Assembly: GCA_016649795.1 (NCBI GenBank)
Contig: JAENWZ010000067.1
Span: forward strand, 1 to 9,969
DNA from: Proteiniphilum sp.
GTDB taxonomy: Bacteria; Bacteroidota; Bacteroidia; Bacteroidales; Dysgonomonadaceae
DNA length: 9,969 nucleotides
Reading direction: 5' to 3'
The notes under the pieces are model-generated. The model saw only the letters and a program-made list of their open reading frames with translations, did no database searches and was not told the DNA's origin. Positions 7,219-9,969 of the stretch are shown in pieces (position 1 is the first letter of the stretch; the number at the start of each line of letters is the position of its first letter). A program made the position numbers and the translations under genes.

Positions 7219-8298
7219 CTACAGGTAGTCTTTGATCTCAATCTCTCCATTCACTGCCAGGAGGGCATTCTCGGCCAGTGCACCCATCTCATCCTGACCC
7301 GGATAGAGGTGCACCGGCGCAATCCGGTACACACGTTCAATAATCAGATTACAGAACCATATACTGTTTGCAATTCCCCCGGTAATCAGGATCGCATCCA
7401 CTTCGCCTTTCAATACGGTGGACATGGCGCCAATCTCTTTCGCCACCTGATAAGCCATCGCCTCGAGCACCTCTTTGTATTTCTCATCACCATCTTTTGC
7501 TTCTTTCTCGGCAATGTAGGCATCGTTGGTTCCCAAGTAAGCAAGCATTCCACCCTTGCCGACTACCATTTCCGCCATCTCACTGTAACTGTACTTCCCG
7601 CTGAAAGCTGTTTTCAGTATTGCTCCCATGGGAAGTGTGCCGGAACGTTCCGGCGAGAAGGGGCCATCGCCATCCAGTCCCTGGTTCACATCTATCACTT
7701 TACCCTTCTGATGCGCTCCCACGGTAATACCACCTCCCAGATGCACCACAATCAGGTTCATCTCCTCATATTTCTTCATGATCGATTTGGCGTGTGTGCG
7801 GGCGATGGCTTTCTGATTCAGGGCATGAAAAACGGAGGTTCTCTCAAAAGAGGGATGACCCGAATAACGTGCCAGGGGCTGTAGCTCGTCCACCACCACC
7901 GGGTCGGCGATAAAAGCCTCGGCCGAAGGAAGCATCTTCGCGATATCTGCTGCAATAAGGCCCCCCAGGTTGCTGGCATGCTCTCCCCGTTTGCATTCCA
8001 GCAGATCGGTCCTCATCGCTTCATTCACCCTGTAGACACCCGATCCGATCGGCTTCACCATCCCTCCCCGGCCAATCACTACATCTATCGACTCCAAATG
8101 CACATCGGCACTTTTCAGTTCTTCGTAAATAATATCTTTACGGTACTCATATTGATCAGTGATCCTGCTGAATTGACTTAACGCTTCGGGGGAATGTTTG
8201 ATGGTCTTCAGAAAGATCACCTTCTCCTGCTGGAAGATCGCAATCTTCGTGGAGGTAGAACCGGGGTTAATCACTAATATACGTGTATTTGTTGCCAT
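7219..8298 (-). CDS. buk: Butyrate kinase (acetokinase family)
   Basis: A 359-residue cytosolic kinase that converts butyryl phosphate (or isobutyryl/isovaleryl phosphate) plus ADP to the free acid and ATP, the substrate-level phosphorylation step of acid fermentation. It belongs to the ASKHA superfamily: VINPGSTSTK (9-18) is the phosphate-1 loop, GRGG (76-79) and HASNLGG (107-113) are substrate-side motifs, HLGGGITVG (186-194) is phosphate-2, DGDGPFSPERSGTLP (209-223) is characteristic of butyrate kinases, and ILITGGIA is the adenosine-side motif. Length matches the family (about 355). The start ATG at 8298 puts the NPGST loop at the usual distance from the N-terminus. It lies 39 bases after ptb and its TAG stop directly touches the ATG of the ATP-grasp gene. 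Branched-chain fatty acid kinase is the main alternative and cannot be excluded by sequence alone. Confidence 0.95.
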   Translation of the reverse strand: MATNTRILVINPGSTSTKIAIFQQEKVIFLKTIKHSPEALSQFSRITDQYEYRKDIIYEELKSADVHLESIDVVIGRGGMVKPIGSGVYRVNEAMRTDLLECKRGEHASNLGGLIAADIAKMLPSAEAFIADPVVVDELQPLARYSGHPSFERTSVFHALNQKAIARTHAKSIMKKYEEMNLIVVHLGGGITVGAHQKGKVIDVNQGLDGDGPFSPERSGTLPMGAILKTAFSGKYSYSEMAEMVVGKGGMLAYLGTNDAYIAEKEAKDGDEKYKEVLEAMAYQVAKEIGAMSTVLKGEVDAILITGGIANSIWFCNLIIERVYRIAPVHLYPGQDEMGALAENALLAVNGEIEIKDYL

Positions 8299-8337
8299 CT
8301 GAATCTCTTATTTATTGGTTGATCTAACTATTCCTAA

Positions 8338-9240
8338 TTACCGGCAAATTGATGCTGCCAGAGCGATTGAGAGCAGTTTGCTTCTTTCGTCGTCTGAGCG
8401 TGATGTAAGCACTATTGGTACGGAGGCACCCATCACCACGGCAGCCGAAACCGCTCCTCCCAGGAAATTGAGTGCCTTGTAGAACATGTTGCCCGCTTCA
8501 ATATCGGGTGCGAGGATCACATCACAGTCGCCAGCAACCTCTCCCTCAATACCTTTGTGTCGCGCAGCATCCCTGTTCACTGCGATATCAATGGCAAAGG
8601 GACCGTCCACGATACATCCCTTTAACTGACCCCTCCTGTTCATCTCTTTCAGCATGGCGGCATGTACAGTCGCCTCCATTTTGGGATTTACCTTCTCCAC
8701 GGCAGCAGCAATGGCCACTTTGGGATTTTCTATTCCAAGACGGTGACATGCCTCAACCGCATTATGGATGATCAGCACTTTTGCATCCAGATCGGGTGCA
8801 ATATTCATGGCCACATCGGTCACACAAAGGATTTTATGGTAATAGGGGGACTGAAAGAAGGCCACATGGCTCAGCAGCTTATCGGTTCGCAGTACGGAAT
8901 CTTTATCCAGCACTGCTTTCAGAAAATCCGATGTGGGCAGGAACCCTTTCATCATGATATCCGCCTCACCGCGCTTCACTTTGTCGACTGCTATTCGCGC
9001 GGATATAGCCTCTCCTTCGCGGTTGTCGACAACCTCCACCTTGCTCAAATCGAACCCAATAGCGTGCGCGATAAGTGTTATCTTCTCCTGATTCCCTATC
9101 AGCAAAAGCCGAACAATCTCCTCTTGCATCGCTGCCTGCAAAGCTTTCAGCAGATGTTCATCTTCGGCTGCAGCGACGGCGACAGTTTGTCTTGCTCCAC
9201 TCTTGGCTTTTTGAATCAGTTCATTCAAATTGCAGATCAT
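8338..9240 (-). CDS. ptb: Phosphate butyryltransferase
   Basis: A 300-residue cytosolic acyltransferase of the phosphate acetyl/butyryltransferase family: butyryl-CoA (or branched-chain acyl-CoA) plus phosphate gives the acyl phosphate and CoA, which Buk then uses to make ATP. The frame is open upstream to 9273, but the family normally starts M-I-x-x-x-x-E-L; the ATG at 9240 gives MICNLNELIQKAKSG and is preferred. Visible conserved segments are AAAEDEHLLKAL, ADIMMKGFLPTSDFLKAVL, CVTDVAMNIAPDLDAK, EKVNPKMEAT, DGPFAIDIAVN and GDCDVILAPDIEAGNMFYKAL, plus a C-terminal GASVPIVLTSRSD that lines the acyl-phosphate site in the family. It is first in the operon, followed by buk after 39 bases. The leader (9241-9300) is very A/T-rich; I see no exact TAnnTTTG in it, so its promoter is not assigned. 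Confidence 0.95.
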   Translation of the reverse strand: MICNLNELIQKAKSGARQTVAVAAAEDEHLLKALQAAMQEEIVRLLLIGNQEKITLIAHAIGFDLSKVEVVDNREGEAISARIAVDKVKRGEADIMMKGFLPTSDFLKAVLDKDSVLRTDKLLSHVAFFQSPYYHKILCVTDVAMNIAPDLDAKVLIIHNAVEACHRLGIENPKVAIAAAVEKVNPKMEATVHAAMLKEMNRRGQLKGCIVDGPFAIDIAVNRDAARHKGIEGEVAGDCDVILAPDIEAGNMFYKALNFLGGAVSAAVVMGASVPIVLTSRSDDERSKLLSIALAASICR

Positions 9241-9384
9241 ATCAACTGTTATTTTGAAAGAAATAAGTAACAAATAAACAAAATATCTGGCAATTTCAGG
9301 GTATAAAACGGGTAGTATTTTTACAAAAAGAAGATAGTGATCAATTGCGAAACATTAATAATTAACAAGTATAAAAATTATCGT

Positions 9385-9392
9385 TACCTTTG
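9385..9392 (+). promoter_or_regulatory. Bacteroidota -7 element immediately before the thioredoxin gene
   Basis: TACCTTTG matches TAnnTTTG exactly and ends 9 bases before the ATG at 9402. Transcription would start around 9398-9400, giving an almost leaderless mRNA. A TTG codon at 9390 in frame with the gene lies inside this element, which argues against it being the true start. The -33 region is A/T-rich without a clear TTTG. Confidence 0.5.
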
Positions 9393-9401
9393 ATTAAAAA
9401 C

Positions 9402-9842
9402 ATGAAAAAATTAATTGCATCTATTGTACTCATGATTTGCTTCATCTCATTGGTGCAAGCCCAGGAATGGTATCATGACTTTGATGAAGCCAAAGAAATA
9501 GCGCAAAAAAATAACCGAAACATTATTTTGGTGTTTTCCGGATCAGACTGGTGTGCACCTTGTATTAGGTTAGAAAGAGAAATTTGGAGTTCCAAAAAAT
9601 TCCAGACTTATGCCAAAGACCATTTTGTGTTGGTACGTGCCGATTTTCCCACAAAAAAAGCCAACAAACTATCCAAAGAGCAAGAAAAGAAAAACGCTCA
9701 ATTGGCTGAAAAATATAATCTCGAAGGCAACTTTCCCTTAGTTGTGGTAATGGATAAGAATGCAGCGGTTTTAGGTTACACCGGTTACAAAAAAGTAAGT
9801 CCTGAAGAGTACATAGGAATTTTAGAAAGCTTTAATCCGTAA
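9402..9842 (+). CDS. Exported thioredoxin-fold protein with CAPC active site
   Basis: A 146-residue thioredoxin-like protein. The start is set at the ATG at 9402 (MKKLIASIVL); an in-frame TTG at 9390 would add four residues but sits in the promoter element. Residues 1-20 form a signal peptide ending VQA, with likely cleavage before Q21, so the protein works in the periplasm. The thioredoxin core follows: FSGSDWCAPC (45-54) with redox cysteines C51 and C54, and the cis-proline loop at NFP (P112). Between them is a Lys/Glu-rich insertion (83-104). The domain resembles the thioredoxin_7/DsbD-C-terminal-like group common in Bacteroidota. It is AT-rich (33% GC counted at 9481-9540), unlike the GC-rich M20 gene. 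An ApbE gene follows 4 bases after its stop, so it probably handles thiols for, or is regulated with, an exported flavoprotein system. Confidence 0.9.
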   Translation: MKKLIASIVLMICFISLVQAQEWYHDFDEAKEIAQKNNRNIILVFSGSDWCAPCIRLEREIWSSKKFQTYAKDHFVLVRADFPTKKANKLSKEQEKKNAQLAEKYNLEGNFPLVVVMDKNAAVLGYTGYKKVSPEEYIGILESFNP

Positions 9843-9846
9843 AAAT

Positions 9847-9969
9847 ATGCTAAGGGTCCTTGCAATCCTCCTCCTGTTGTTCAGCATTTATCCGGTTCAG
9901 GCGCAACAAATTTATCATAGATCAACATTGCTTATGGGTAGCCGCTATGACATAAGCGTAGTGGCTGAA
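9847..9969 (+). CDS. apbE: FAD:protein FMN transferase (ApbE-like), N-terminal part (runs off right edge)
   Basis: The frame opens with ATG at 9847 and is open for 41 codons to the window edge. The N-terminus MLRVLAILLLLFSIYPVQAQ is a signal peptide with probable cleavage after VQA. The mature start contains TLLMGSRYDISVVAE, which matches the opening MGT-x-[FY]-x-[IV]-x-[VL] strand of ApbE proteins. ApbE transfers FMN from FAD to a Thr/Ser of a target protein in a Mg-dependent reaction outside the cytoplasm. The start lies 4 bases after the thioredoxin gene stop, indicating one transcript and probably coupled translation. Only the first strand is visible, and none of the FAD- or Mg-binding residues, so the family call rests on a short match plus the context. 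Confidence 0.65.
   Translation, partial: MLRVLAILLLLFSIYPVQAQQIYHRSTLLMGSRYDISVVAE

Noticed and set aside
7309..7884. 191-codon open frame on the plus strand opposite buk
   Set aside because: It is fully within buk on the other strand, rich in His, Cys and Phe typical of reverse-complement frames, with no promoter or family signal.
8662..9270. 202-codon open frame on the plus strand opposite ptb
   Set aside because: It is antisense to a clearly recognised gene, has no family-like sequence, and is the kind of shadow frame that GC-rich codon use produces.
9241..9300. Promoter for ptb in the A/T-rich leader (TTTATTTG on the minus strand)
   Set aside because: It has a mismatch at the second base of TAnnTTTG and no -33 element at proper spacing, so it was not listed as a feature.

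Overview
The window looks chromosomal and comes from the phylum Bacteroidota, most likely order Bacteroidales. The evidence is exact TAnnTTTG -7 promoter elements upstream of genes, no Shine-Dalgarno dependence, A-rich leaders, several secreted lipoproteins, and a roughly 100-residue protein family typical of Bacteroidota. A ptb-buk fermentation operon together with secreted hydrolases and peptidases suits a proteolytic or saccharolytic anaerobe of the Dysgonomonadaceae/Porphyromonadaceae kind, but the genus is a guess. No RNA gene, insertion sequence, CRISPR array or prophage gene was seen. No stretch over 300 bases lacks a gene.

Left part (1-4081): a lipoprotein gene of unknown function leaves the window on the minus strand (613 to beyond 1). 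Divergent from it is a plus-strand run of three exported proteins: a Tat-exported SMP-30/gluconolactonase-like beta-propeller (798-1679), a class C beta-lactamase-fold serine hydrolase (1694-2965) and a lipoprotein with a clan GH-A (GH5-like) TIM-barrel signature (3026-4081). Together they look like an envelope hydrolase set acting on a sugar ester or glycoconjugate; the substrate cannot be read from sequence. Base composition falls at about 1680 and rises again at about 4263, so the last two genes may be a later insertion.

Middle part (4263-5979): a GC-rich cytosolic M20 dipeptidase has its own promoter-like element. It is followed by a small Bacteroidota-specific protein often labelled, on no visible catalytic grounds, 'phosphoribosylpyrophosphate synthetase'.

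Right part (6037-9240, minus strand): an operon in the order ptb (phosphate butyryltransferase), buk (butyrate kinase), then an uncharacterised ATP-grasp-like protein whose ATG directly abuts the buk stop codon. Ptb and Buk convert butyryl- or branched-chain acyl-CoA to the free acid with formation of ATP, the terminal step of butyrate or branched-chain amino acid fermentation. The ATP-grasp protein is the least understood member and the best candidate for new biology here.

Right edge (9402-9969, plus strand): an AT-rich exported thioredoxin-like protein is followed after 4 bases by the start of an ApbE-type FAD:protein FMN transferase, suggesting an extracytoplasmic flavoprotein-maturation operon that continues outside the window.
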